A stretch of 20,171 nt of DNA from an uncultured delta proteobacterium (GCA_903930515.1 CAIYYW010000346.1:1-20171), one strand, 5' to 3'; counted from the first letter of the stretch, positions 8,576 to 17,321 are shown. Notes: a model not told the origin generated them from the sequence alone. A program made the numbers and translations.

Positions 8576-10882
8576 ATGAAGAAGATATTAAGCGCCGGCA
8601 AGGTCAAGTTGTTTTTGATCGCGGTTTTTTTGGGCGCGATTTTTTCCTGGATCGCCCAGGGTGAAGCCCTTGGCCTGGAAAGCCCGAAAATAAAAGTGGC
8701 AGTTCAGTCTCAGCCGTTCAGCCTCAGGGTGCTGGACCATTCGGGCCGGGTGTTGCTCGCGACCGAGGGTCCGATCCGGTTTTCCCGCGAAACCAATCCT
8801 CCCAATTTCCGGTTCGTGCTTTGGTGGATCTGGGCGCGGGGATTGATCAAACCCTGGACCAGCCTGGACTGCGTGGTGTCCCATCGAGCGGAAAACAACC
8901 GGCTGGAGCTGGGATTGGGGAGCCAGCCGGGCGGGAAGGCGCTGATGACGATGAAGATTTTCTTCCTGGATGAGCGCACGCTCCGGGTGGAAAGCCGGAC
9001 GCTGGGAAAAGATGTCAACCGGGTTTGGGTTTATTTCCGCAAGGAAAAAGACGACCGCTATTTCGGAATGGGGGAACGCTTCAATTCGGTGGAGCATAGC
9101 AACCAGCGGGTTCGGAATTGGTCGGAAGAAGGCGGACTCGGGCTTTCCTATTTGAGCGAGATTGATCCGGATTCTCCGATCAACCCCTTTCCCAAGGGGC
9201 CCGACACCACCTACTATCCCTCGCCCTATTTCCTGAACCCGGCCAAGGGATTCGGATTCCTTCTGGACGATCTCCACTATAATATGTTTGATTTCGGCGT
9301 GCTTAACCCCGGCAAGCTGAGCATAGAAAACTGGAATAACCGGTTTGACTTTATGCTCTTTTACGGGCCGTCCCCGCTGGAGGTTACCGAGGTTATGACC
9401 GGCCACACTGGCCGGATCACGGTTCCGGCTCCCTGGGTGTTCGCGCCGATGAACGCGGTGGTGAAGGGCGAGGACCGGGTTCTGGAGGTGGCCAAGTTGC
9501 TCCGGGCGGAGAAGATTCCGACCGGCGCGATCTGGTCGGAGTCGTGGTGGTGGCGGACGGAATGGGAAGTGAGCCGCGCGCTCTTTCCCAATTATGAAAA
9601 AATGATCGCAACCCTTCACGCGGACGGGTTCCGGCATTTGGGGTATTACCAGCCTTATATCAGTCGCGGCACTCGGGCGTATCAGGAAGGTGACGCCAAG
9701 GGATACTTCACCAAAAACAAAAAGGGGGAGACTTACGCCTTTTCGCTGGGATTCGGCAAAAAGGCCCAGGTGGACCTTACCAACCCCGCGGCGCGGGAGT
9801 GGTGGAAGGATAGTTTTTTCCGGATGTCCGAGGAGATGGGCGTGGACGGATGGATGCACGACTTCGGAGAGCATACCCCGCCCGACTCGGTGGCTGATGA
9901 CGGCCGCTCCGGTTGGGACTTGCACAACGAATACCCGCTGCTCTGGGCCAAGCTGGGCCGCGAGTTCTGGGATCAGGCCCGGCCCGACCACGACTATTGT
10001 TTTTACATCCGGGGCGGATACACCGGGGTTCAGAAGTACGCCTCGGTGATGTGGACCGGGGACCAGAACTCCAACTTTGAACGCCTGGACGGCCTGCCTT
10101 CCAATATCCCGGGCATACTTTCCGTGGGTATTTCCGGTCATCCCATCGTTACCACCGACATCGCCGGTTATAACTGTTTTGTGAACAAGAGCGCGGACCG
10201 CGAACTGTTTATGCGCTGGACCGAACTCGGGGCGCTCCTGCCGGTGATGAGACTGCACCGCGGCAATGACGAGGTCTGCCATATGTGGAACTTCGACCAG
10301 GACCGAGAAACCCTGGGCCATTATAAAAAATACGCCGTCCTTCATACCTCGCTCTTCCCCTATTTTTACACGCTCTCATACCAAGCCGCGTCCAAAGGAT
10401 ACCCGCTGATCCGACATTTGATGCTTCAATACCCGGACGATCCTGAAACCGGCAAGCTCGATTACCAGTTCCTGATCGGAGACCGATTGCTGGCCGCGCC
10501 CGTGCTTAAACGCGGCGCGCGCGAATGGGAACTGTATTTGCCCGAGGGGGAATGGGTGCATTGGTGGACCGGAAAAACTTACCGGGGGCCGAGTTGGATC
10601 AAGGTCCCGGCAGGGTTAGGCGAGGTCCCGCTTTTTGTCCGGGCCGGGAAAATCCTGCCGTTGTTTGATTCTCAGATTGACACCCTGGTCAAGGAAAACC
10701 GCGATGACTTGAACGGATGGGATGACGCGAACAAGTCCATCAAGGTTTTGTTCTTCGGAGACGGCGAGGACGATTACACCATCTGGGACGGGACCCGATT
10801 CCATTGCGAAAGCAAGACCCGCAAATGCGAGATGACCAACTCGCCGGTGAAAAGAACTCTTTCGGTTGAGTTCAAAAACTAA
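8576..10882 (+). CDS. Secreted glycoside hydrolase family 31 (alpha-glucosidase/sulfoquinovosidase-like)
   Basis: A 768-residue retaining alpha-glycosidase. Residues 1 to about 32 look like a signal peptide (basic start, hydrophobic core, ending near QGEALG), so the enzyme is exported. An N-terminal beta-sandwich is followed by the catalytic barrel. The nucleophile is predicted as Asp429 in WMHDFGEH and the acid/base as Asp496 in WTGDQN, followed by GHPIVTTDIAGY. The pairing of ADFGE-type and GDQ motifs is closest to the YihQ sulfoquinovosidase/alpha-glucosidase branch of GH31 rather than classical WIDMNE enzymes. The region that binds the sulfonate in YihQ corresponds roughly to residues 320-330 (tryptophan-rich, with R327 and W330), but I cannot align it reliably. 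Substrate is therefore undecided. The ATG at 8576 has GGGAGG about 5 nt upstream. Confidence 0.92.
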   Translation: MKKILSAGKVKLFLIAVFLGAIFSWIAQGEALGLESPKIKVAVQSQPFSLRVLDHSGRVLLATEGPIRFSRETNPPNFRFVLWWIWARGLIKPWTSLDCVVSHRAENNRLELGLGSQPGGKALMTMKIFFLDERTLRVESRTLGKDVNRVWVYFRKEKDDRYFGMGERFNSVEHSNQRVRNWSEEGGLGLSYLSEIDPDSPINPFPKGPDTTYYPSPYFLNPAKGFGFLLDDLHYNMFDFGVLNPGKLSIENWNNRFDFMLFYGPSPLEVTEVMTGHTGRITVPAPWVFAPMNAVVKGEDRVLEVAKLLRAEKIPTGAIWSESWWWRTEWEVSRALFPNYEKMIATLHADGFRHLGYYQPYISRGTRAYQEGDAKGYFTKNKKGETYAFSLGFGKKAQVDLTNPAAREWWKDSFFRMSEEMGVDGWMHDFGEHTPPDSVADDGRSGWDLHNEYPLLWAKLGREFWDQARPDHDYCFYIRGGYTGVQKYASVMWTGDQNSNFERLDGLPSNIPGILSVGISGHPIVTTDIAGYNCFVNKSADRELFMRWTELGALLPVMRLHRGNDEVCHMWNFDQDRETLGHYKKYAVLHTSLFPYFYTLSYQAASKGYPLIRHLMLQYPDDPETGKLDYQFLIGDRLLAAPVLKRGAREWELYLPEGEWVHWWTGKTYRGPSWIKVPAGLGEVPLFVRAGKILPLFDSQIDTLVKENRDDLNGWDDANKSIKVLFFGDGEDDYTIWDGTRFHCESKTRKCEMTNSPVKRTLSVEFKN

Positions 10883-10943
10883 ATCCATCTCCGGCGGTTT
10901 TCCATCCGGACGGGCCGGCGCCTTGTCTTTCCGCCCTGCCCTT

Positions 10944-12683
10944 CTATCTGGGGATCACCGGCAAGATAATATAAGAGGGATGCTCGGGATCGTGAAAGAC
11001 GGTCTGGTTGGCGACCACCGTCCTGGTCGCGTCCGGGACCGGCTCGCCGGTGTTCAGGTTCCGGTTGAAGCGCGGGAAGTTTGAGCTGGACACCTCCACC
11101 CGGATCCGGTGTCCGGCCTTGAAGACATTGGAGGTCGCCCAAAGGTCCAAATTATATCGTTCCACTTTTCCCGGCGTGAGCGGGGTGGGGCGGAGCGGGT
11201 CGTTGTCACGATACATAGCGCGGACCACCCCGTCCTGGATGTTGATCGCTTTCCCGTCCGGATAAACATCAACCAGCTTCACCGTGAAGTCGGTGTCAAC
11301 CGCGTCCGAAGCCGCGAACAGAACCGCGCTGATCGGCCCGGTGACCTCCAAATCTTTCTCCAGCGGCGCCGAGGTGAAGCAGAGCACATCCTTTCTTTTT
11401 TCCAGCGCGGCCTGGTTATACGCCCCCAGGTTCAGGCCCAAACTGTTGCCGCCCTTGGTCGGGACCGGTTTCAGAGGATCGTAGCTGAACCGGTCGGCAG
11501 GCTCAAAGCCCGCAGGCTCTGCCATTGAGAGCGCGCCGTCTCCCTTCAGGGTGTTGGCCGCGCCGCTGGAATGCAAATAGAAATTAGTGTATTGCGTTCT
11601 CTGGAGCGGCCACTCGTTCTCGTCGCGCCACTTGTTTTCGCCCATCACGAAGATCCTGACCTTCGGCCATTTCGCCGCCTGATTGTCCGCTCCCTTGAGC
11701 CAGCGGTCGAACCAAACCAGCTCCTGGTCCTTGCCCAGGGCGTCGCTTTTTCCCGCGGAATCGCCGTAGCTCACCGAGCCGTCACCGGCCTTGCCGTGCC
11801 CCCACGGGCCGACCACCAGGATGGAATCCCCGGCATTGCCCTTGCCTTCTTTGATTACCCGGTTGAAGTCATTCAGCTCGGGACCCAGGAACATATCATA
11901 CCATCCGGCCACAAACACCGCGGGAGCGCCGATCTCCCGGTATTTGTTCTCCAGGCTGATCTGCTCGTAAGTCTTGAAAATCTTCTCCGGCTCAAGCGAA
12001 TCGTTGAAATATTTTATGTCCCGGCCCGCGCGGTCGTCAGCCTTCCCGAGCGGCAGGGTGTAGATGGCGCGGTTGATCCGGCCGATGTTGAAGACCGCGG
12101 CAAAGTTGTTCCTATGCTCGCCCGTGACCATTCCCCAGAAATAAACCGTCATCAGATGCATCTCCCCGCCCGTGTAAATGACTTCCTTGAGGTCCGGGCT
12201 GGTAACGCTCAAATGCATGGCCGCGAGGTCCTGGCCGGGCGCCTCGAACCATTGGGTGGTCCCGAGATAGGATGCGCCGGTGGTCCCGAGCTTGCCGTTA
12301 AACCAGGGCTGCTTCTGAATCCAGCCGATCATATCCCGGCCGTCATCGCCGTCCTTCAGGAACGGATAAAATTCCCCCTCTGACCTGTACCTGCCCCGGA
12401 CATCCTGGACAATGATGATATATCCATCCCGGCACAGCTTTTTGGAGTTCATCAGGTTCTTGCCGTAAGGGGTGCGTTGAAGGATCACCGGGGCTTGCTC
12501 CAGGCCGACCGGGAAATAAATGTCCGTGGCCATTTTCACCCCGTCCCGCATCGGGATCATCAGGTCCTTCTCAACCCGGACCTGGTATTCCTTCAAGGCC
12601 TTGTCATCTTCCCGGGCCGACAAACCCCAAGCCAAGAACAGCGTCGCAAGAAGCGCCAGCGCCCCTGCCATACTCTTTTTCAT
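10944..12683 (-). CDS. Secreted CocE/NonD family hydrolase (X-Pro dipeptidyl-peptidase S15 type)
   Basis: A 579-residue alpha/beta-hydrolase with a signal peptide (residues 1 to about 22, MKKSMAGAL to LSA). It is related to cocaine esterase, alpha-amino-acid ester hydrolases and Xaa-Pro dipeptidyl peptidases. The predicted triad is Ser138 in GASYLG, Asp263 in AGWYDMF and His296 in GPWGHGK, spaced as in CocE. The C-terminal jelly-roll domain ends with RVEVSSSNFPRFNRNLNTG, a family hallmark. Start chosen at ATG 12683 because a perfect AGGAGG lies 5 nt upstream; an in-frame TTG at 12743 would overlap the promoter. It is convergent with the GH31 gene (61 bp apart, no clear terminator) and divergent from the penicillin-acylase gene. 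Likely an esterase or amidase acting on acylated amino acids; the true substrate is unknown. Confidence 0.92.
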   Translation of the reverse strand: MKKSMAGALALLATLFLAWGLSAREDDKALKEYQVRVEKDLMIPMRDGVKMATDIYFPVGLEQAPVILQRTPYGKNLMNSKKLCRDGYIIIVQDVRGRYRSEGEFYPFLKDGDDGRDMIGWIQKQPWFNGKLGTTGASYLGTTQWFEAPGQDLAAMHLSVTSPDLKEVIYTGGEMHLMTVYFWGMVTGEHRNNFAAVFNIGRINRAIYTLPLGKADDRAGRDIKYFNDSLEPEKIFKTYEQISLENKYREIGAPAVFVAGWYDMFLGPELNDFNRVIKEGKGNAGDSILVVGPWGHGKAGDGSVSYGDSAGKSDALGKDQELVWFDRWLKGADNQAAKWPKVRIFVMGENKWRDENEWPLQRTQYTNFYLHSSGAANTLKGDGALSMAEPAGFEPADRFSYDPLKPVPTKGGNSLGLNLGAYNQAALEKRKDVLCFTSAPLEKDLEVTGPISAVLFAASDAVDTDFTVKLVDVYPDGKAINIQDGVVRAMYRDNDPLRPTPLTPGKVERYNLDLWATSNVFKAGHRIRVEVSSSNFPRFNRNLNTGEPVPDATRTVVANQTVFHDPEHPSYIILPVIPR

Positions 12684-12711
12684 TATCTCCTCCTTGCCCC
12701 AACTCCCAACC

Positions 12712-12740
12712 CTCATATCCCAAAAGCCATCCGCTGTCAA
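12712..12740 (-). promoter_or_regulatory. Promoter of the CocE-type hydrolase gene
   Basis: On the minus strand, TTGACA (12740-12735) is followed after 17 bp by TATGAG (12717-12712). The -35 is a perfect match and the -10 matches at 4 of 6 positions. The transcript would start about 20 nt before the AGGAGG-preceded ATG at 12683. Confidence 0.6.
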
Positions 12741-12786
12741 CAAAAAACCCGGACTCCCCGCGCCAAGTCCCAGCCGCCCGATTTAA

Positions 12787-12819
12787 TAGGTGACTGTCCC
12801 CATTAGGGACAGCCACCTA
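12787..12819. repeat. REP-like palindrome in the divergent hydrolase control region
   Basis: Two 14-nt arms, TAGGTGACTGTCCC and GGGACAGCCACCTA, flank a 5-nt loop (CATTA). The arms are complementary except for one position. The element lies between the -35 boxes of two divergent promoters. It has the form of REP-type elements mobilised by REP-associated (IS200-like Y1) transposases, and the GGGACAGTCACCT-type core is one I associate with such elements. It could alternatively bind a regulator of both hydrolases. No transposase gene is in the window. Confidence 0.6.
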
Positions 12820-12847
12820 GTAGTTGGAGAGAGCCTCGGTTCCTGGT

Positions 12848-12876
12848 TTGACAGGAAACCCGGATCAGAATTTAAT
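12848..12876 (+). promoter_or_regulatory. Promoter of the penicillin-acylase gene
   Basis: TTGACA (12848-12853) is followed after 17 bp by TTTAAT (12871-12876), matching at 6 of 6 and 5 of 6 positions. It is one of the best-matching promoters in the window. The transcript would begin near 12883, giving a leader of about 48 nt that ends with GGGAGG before the ATG at 12931. Confidence 0.7.
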
Positions 12877-12930
12877 TATTGGGCCGACCATCTGAAGAAT
12901 CTCAAAAAAATGTCAGGGAGGATTCTGGAA

Positions 12931-15564
12931 ATGAAAAAGCTGGCGTTAGGGCTCTTGCTGGGACCGTTTTTTTTCCTTTCCGGGTGCTTGTGGGTGATCC
13001 CGAAATATAAGGCTCATCCGCCGATCGCCCAATACCAGGGCGAACTCAAGCTTAAGGGACTTGAGAAAAAGGTGGACATCTATCGCGACCAATACGGGGT
13101 TCCCAACATTTTCGCGGCCAATGAGCACGACCTGTTTTTATCGGTCGGATACCTTCAGGCCCAGGACCGGCTCTGGGAAATGACTTTCCTTCGAGCGATG
13201 ATGGCGGGCAGGACCTCGGAAGTATTGGGCAAGCTCAATGTCCCGGGCGTATCCCTCAAGGGCTTCCCGCTCAATACGGTGGAGATTGACCGCCAGATCC
13301 GGACCTACGGGATGAACTATCTCGGCCTGGTCGGCGAGGCCTTGCTCAAGGAATATGACCCGGAAGTTTATGTAATGTTGACGGCTTATTGCGACGGGAT
13401 CAACTCCTGGATCAGCGCGCATCCGGATTATAACCAGCTCCCGATAGAGTTCCAGGTCCTTAAGGTCAAGCCCGAGCCGTGGCGGCCCGCGGATGTGCTC
13501 TCCATCGCCAAGTTCCAGGGCTTCACCCTCGGCTACAATATGCTGGCGGAAGTGCTCCGCTACGGTCTCCAGGTCAAATACGGGCAAGACCTGGCCTGGA
13601 CCGTGGCAATGGTTCACGGCGCGCCCGGGCCCACCATTGTCCCGCCCGAACTATTGAAGAACAAGCTCAAGACCCCGCGCGACCTTACCCCGGGCGGCAG
13701 GCTCACCGACGAGCAAATCGGATACCAACTCCCGCTCAGCGCCGACGCCGCGCTGGACTTTTATAAAATTGAAACCGCGCGCCGCCAGGCGACCTTCTCC
13801 GACAACCCCTTCGCGTCAAACTCCTGGCTCATCTCTCCCAAGATCAGCGAGAACGGACACGCCCTGCTTGCGAACGACCCGCATCAGCCGCATATGGAGC
13901 CCTCGGTCTGGTATATGATGCATCTGAATTGCCCGGGGGTGGATGTGTTCGGAGCCGCGTTTCCGGGCACGCCCTTTCCCGCGCTCGGCCATACCAGGAA
14001 ACTCGCCTGGTCCGCGACCACTTCCATCGCCGACGCCCAGGACTTATTTATCGAGACCACCGACGCGTCCCATCCCAATATGTATAAATATAAGGGAGAA
14101 TGGATCCCGTTCACGGTCCGGAAGGAAAAAATCCGAATCCGCAAGGGCAACAAGTTTGAAGAGATGGGAATAGAGATCAAGCAGTCAATCCACGGGCCGA
14201 TCATCACGGACAACCTTCCCCTCCCGGCGGGCACTCCGCCGATGGCTTTCCGCTGGACCGGCTGGGATTTCTCCCGGAACCAGAAAATGTTTTCGGCATT
14301 GGTCGGCTCAACCTCGGTGGAAGAGTTTATGGATAAGGTCCGGGCGATGCCGGCGAAAGAGCGGGAGCTGACTATGACCGCGATCGCGGTCAAATACCTG
14401 ATGCGGGGAGAATCCGTCCAGGATTTCATCCAGGCGATGGATAAAGTTGAAGTGCCCAGCCAGAACTGGTCCGCGGCGGACGCGGACGGCCACATCATCT
14501 ATCTTCCAGGCGGACTGGTGCCGATCCGGAATAAGGGCTACGGGGTTATGCCCGCGCCGGGCGAGTCCGGAGAGTTTGACTGGACCGGCTTCATCCCCAC
14601 GATGGAACTGCCCTGGACGATGGACCCGGAGCGCGGATATATGGCGACCGCCAACAACGAGGTGGTGGACGCGGAATGGTATCCGTATATTTTTGACCTG
14701 AACTATGACGCGGGCTGGAGGGCCTGGCGGATTGAAGAGTTAATCAAGGAGCTCAAGCCGATTTCTATGGACGATATGGCGACAATCCAGAACGACATCT
14801 ACTCCAAGCAGGCCGAGTATTATATGCCCATTATTTTGAAAGCGGTGGAGAACAAGAAGGTCACGGATAAAGATGTGCTCAAGGCATATCAGATCCTCAA
14901 AAGCTGGAATTTGCAAACCAGCCTGGACCAGAATGGCCCGACCATCTTTTATGATTTCCTGGTCAAGATGAGAAAAAATATTCTCGGGGACGAGGTTTCC
15001 GAGGAGGATTTTAAAACCTTTTTGAGCGCGTCGCATATAGATATGGTTACCGACCTTCTGATCACCAAGCCCGAGGCCAAGGTCTGGGATGATCAGCGCA
15101 CCAAGGATATCGTGGAAGACCGGGATGACATCATTGTCCGCACCCTGAAGGACAGTATGACCTTTTTGCAAAAGAAATACGGACAAGACCCCGGGAATTG
15201 GGAGTGGGGAGATGTCCATTACATCCGCTTCTTCCATATCCTCGGGTTCGGGCCGCTTCACGATCTCGGGGTCGGCAAATGGCCGGTGCCCGGCTCGCGC
15301 CACACCGTCCGGTGCGAAAGTCCGGCGGACTCGGGCAAGGACCCGTTCAAGAGCATGAACGGCACCAGTTGGAGACACCTGGTGGATATGAAGGATGTGG
15401 AAAATGCCCAGGTGGTGATTGACGGGTCGGTGTCCGGCCAGTGGCTCTCGCCCCATTATGACGACCTGGTCCAAGTCTGGCTCAAAGGCGAATATATCGC
15501 GGCGCCGATGGAAAAGGATGCTGTGATCAAGGGCGCGAAATATCATATGGTTCTGTTGCCTTGA
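12931..15564 (+). CDS. Penicillin acylase family (Ntn-hydrolase) lipoprotein
   Basis: An 877-residue self-processing N-terminal-nucleophile amidase precursor of the penicillin G acylase/AHL acylase/cephalosporin acylase family. It has a lipoprotein signal with LSGC and Cys19, so it should be anchored on the outer side of a membrane. The alpha part carries IYRDQYGVPNIFAANEHDL and GYLQAQDRLWEM. The beta chain is predicted to begin at the catalytic Ser296 (SNSWLISP), followed by ALLANDPHQPH. The C-terminus has the family motif LSPHYDDLVQVWLKGEY. ATG 12931 is chosen because GGGAGG lies 9 nt upstream and the signal peptide starts there. A GTG at 12790 lies inside the palindrome and is rejected. 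Possible substrates are N-acyl amides such as AHLs, acyl-peptides or beta-lactams; none can be chosen from sequence. Confidence 0.93.
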   Translation: MKKLALGLLLGPFFFLSGCLWVIPKYKAHPPIAQYQGELKLKGLEKKVDIYRDQYGVPNIFAANEHDLFLSVGYLQAQDRLWEMTFLRAMMAGRTSEVLGKLNVPGVSLKGFPLNTVEIDRQIRTYGMNYLGLVGEALLKEYDPEVYVMLTAYCDGINSWISAHPDYNQLPIEFQVLKVKPEPWRPADVLSIAKFQGFTLGYNMLAEVLRYGLQVKYGQDLAWTVAMVHGAPGPTIVPPELLKNKLKTPRDLTPGGRLTDEQIGYQLPLSADAALDFYKIETARRQATFSDNPFASNSWLISPKISENGHALLANDPHQPHMEPSVWYMMHLNCPGVDVFGAAFPGTPFPALGHTRKLAWSATTSIADAQDLFIETTDASHPNMYKYKGEWIPFTVRKEKIRIRKGNKFEEMGIEIKQSIHGPIITDNLPLPAGTPPMAFRWTGWDFSRNQKMFSALVGSTSVEEFMDKVRAMPAKERELTMTAIAVKYLMRGESVQDFIQAMDKVEVPSQNWSAADADGHIIYLPGGLVPIRNKGYGVMPAPGESGEFDWTGFIPTMELPWTMDPERGYMATANNEVVDAEWYPYIFDLNYDAGWRAWRIEELIKELKPISMDDMATIQNDIYSKQAEYYMPIILKAVENKKVTDKDVLKAYQILKSWNLQTSLDQNGPTIFYDFLVKMRKNILGDEVSEEDFKTFLSASHIDMVTDLLITKPEAKVWDDQRTKDIVEDRDDIIVRTLKDSMTFLQKKYGQDPGNWEWGDVHYIRFFHILGFGPLHDLGVGKWPVPGSRHTVRCESPADSGKDPFKSMNGTSWRHLVDMKDVENAQVVIDGSVSGQWLSPHYDDLVQVWLKGEYIAAPMEKDAVIKGAKYHMVLLP

Positions 15565-15661
15565 AGCGGATGATAAGCGGAATCACTCGCTGGCCTTGTC
15601 AAGGAACTCTTATTTCCCGCCCTCAACGCCGGAATCGGTTTTTCCCCGGCACGCCCTAAAA

Positions 15662-17254
15662 TTATTTCGGATGCTGATATAGAGTCCAGAGCGGCACCCG
15701 GTCCAGCTCCTGGGAGGCGACGGTTTGGAGTTCGGACTGCGGAATGCCGATTGATGCGAGGAAGGGTTCAAAATTCCAATAGGGTCGGGAGAGGATGAGG
15801 AGGTAGTCAAAATTGATTCGTTTGGTGATCTGAATATCTTTTCTGAGCAGGCCGAGTTCTTTATCAAATTCGCAGACCTTGGCCCGGGGGGGCCAGCAGA
15901 CCAGGGAGGCCCCGGGAGGCAAGGCCTGATTGATCCGCGCGAGGGCGTCTTGATTAACCACCGTCCACCAGTAAGTGGTCTCCATCCCGCGCCGTCTGGC
16001 GCCGGCAACTCCTCCGATCAATTCATTATAATATTCCAGGCCGTAGGGATAGACCTTGAACAGGGGATACGCGGAAATGACCAGAAGGATCGCGGTTGCG
16101 GGAATTCTGATCAGCGCGGGCCTGATTTTGACCCGGCTGAATTTTTTCCCCAGCCGTTCTGTCGCGCCGGCAAATCCGTATCCGGCCAGGGCCGCGAGGA
16201 AGATGAAGGCCGGGAGAAAGAGCCGGACGCCGTCGTAGGTGGGGGCGTTCGGGGCCATCATCAGCAGGATGAAGAAGGAAAAATGGATCAGGGAGGACCC
16301 GGCGAGTTGATCGCGGAAACGGTTGGCCGCTGCGCGGATCAATCCGAGCAGGAAAAGGCCTAAGGTACAAACCGGGACGGTGACCAGGACCATAAAAGGC
16401 GCGTAGTAAAAGGGGCCGGAGAATTCATAGTATTTTCCCAGGAACAGGACCGGGATCAGGGTTTTGCCTTTGCGGAAGGCGCTGAATTGAATGAACTGGA
16501 CCAGGTCGAAAATCGGATCGTCCCACATTGAGGGCTCAAGCAGGAAAAACACCAGCGGCCCGATCAGGAGCAGGAACAGCGCGGGGCAGAAAATTTTCTT
16601 GCGGCGATAGATCAATGCCCAGGCCAGGAGGGGGATGGGCAGGACGAACCCGGTGAATTTAACCGACATCGCCAGGCCGTAGCTGATCCCGGCGAGCGGC
16701 ATCAGCCAGCGCTTTTTAAAGGACCCTTCAAAAAGGACCGCGGTCAGGAACCAGAAGAAGCAAAGCGGCATTTCCGTCGCGCCGATGTGGCCGTCGGTGA
16801 ACAGCCGGGGCATAAAAAAGGCGCAGAAGACCGATGCCATTCCCGCCATCCTTCCCCAGCGCGAGCCGACCCGGAAATAGATCAGGACCATCAGAATTCC
16901 AAGCAGGATCGGCGCATAAGACCGGTAGGCGCGCAACTCTCCGAGCCGATTTTTCAGCGTGGAATAAGTGATGGTTGCGAGCAGTTTGGGAAGGGTGGGA
17001 CTGCAGTCGGTGAACAGGCCGAGGTCAAACACGCTTTCCAGGGTGTAGTGGTTAAAGGCCTTGCCCTGGCCGATGCTCTTGAACCAGGCCGCGTAATTTT
17101 TCACCGAATGAAAATAAACCGGCTCGTCCCAGCTGGGACCGATCTGGTTCAGGGTATGCGGGGCTTGGGTCAAGACCGCGGCCAAAACCAAAACCGCGAT
17201 CAGGGCATCCAATAAGGTTAATTTGCGGGCCGCTCTGGAAATTTCCTCCGGCAT
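15662..17254 (-). CDS. Membrane glycosyltransferase, GT39/PMT-ArnT-like (GT-C fold)
   Basis: A 530-residue integral membrane protein with about ten or more hydrophobic helices. The first external loop carries SWDEPVY with Asp43-Glu44, the catalytic acidic pair position of dolichyl- or polyprenyl-phosphate-sugar glycosyltransferases. A second signature, DGHIGATEMP, is in the following loop. Such enzymes move a sugar from a polyprenyl-phosphate donor to lipid or protein on the outer face of the inner membrane. The acceptor is unknown. ATG 17254 was chosen because a complete promoter ends 9 nt before it and the hydrophobic pattern starts there. A longer frame to 17386 would run through the divergent gene's start. 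No Shine-Dalgarno site is visible, suggesting a leaderless mRNA. Confidence 0.85.
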   Translation of the reverse strand: MPEEISRAARKLTLLDALIAVLVLAAVLTQAPHTLNQIGPSWDEPVYFHSVKNYAAWFKSIGQGKAFNHYTLESVFDLGLFTDCSPTLPKLLATITYSTLKNRLGELRAYRSYAPILLGILMVLIYFRVGSRWGRMAGMASVFCAFFMPRLFTDGHIGATEMPLCFFWFLTAVLFEGSFKKRWLMPLAGISYGLAMSVKFTGFVLPIPLLAWALIYRRKKIFCPALFLLLIGPLVFFLLEPSMWDDPIFDLVQFIQFSAFRKGKTLIPVLFLGKYYEFSGPFYYAPFMVLVTVPVCTLGLFLLGLIRAAANRFRDQLAGSSLIHFSFFILLMMAPNAPTYDGVRLFLPAFIFLAALAGYGFAGATERLGKKFSRVKIRPALIRIPATAILLVISAYPLFKVYPYGLEYYNELIGGVAGARRRGMETTYWWTVVNQDALARINQALPPGASLVCWPPRAKVCEFDKELGLLRKDIQITKRINFDYLLILSRPYWNFEPFLASIGIPQSELQTVASQELDRVPLWTLYQHPK

Positions 17255-17263
17255 ATCTTGAAA

Positions 17264-17292
17264 ATTATAGGCGCAAGCCGGGGCTAAAACAA
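17264..17292 (-). promoter_or_regulatory. Promoter of the glycosyltransferase gene (leaderless arrangement)
   Basis: On the minus strand, TTGTTT (17292-17287) is followed after 17 bp by a perfect TATAAT (17269-17264). Only 9 nt separate the -10 box from the ATG at 17254. The transcript would start within a few bases of the start codon. Confidence 0.65.
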
Positions 17293-17321
17293 ATGATTTC
17301 ACGCCGCCAAAAAAGAACGGC

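Noticed and set aside
8588-10345. Long open frame (585 codons) on the minus strand inside the GH31 gene
   Set aside because: It is antisense to a gene with clear catalytic motifs, has no family resemblance, and is rich in Arg, Pro, Val and His as expected for a shadow frame in G+C-rich DNA.
10883-10943. Bidirectional terminator between the convergent GH31 and CocE-type genes
   Set aside because: CCGG-rich segments are present, but no stem followed by a T-run can be drawn in either direction.
11571-12383. 270-codon plus-strand frame opposite the CocE-type hydrolase
   Set aside because: It is antisense to a gene with a complete catalytic triad and has no independent coding evidence.
12790-12930. 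Longer penicillin-acylase start at GTG 12790
   Set aside because: It would place the palindrome and the promoter inside the coding region and bury the lipoprotein signal. ATG 12931 has GGGAGG upstream and starts the signal peptide.
15632-15653. Short GCCGG/CCGGC dyad between the acylase and glycosyltransferase genes
   Set aside because: The stem is only 5 bp with a 12-nt or longer loop, and no T-run follows on either strand.
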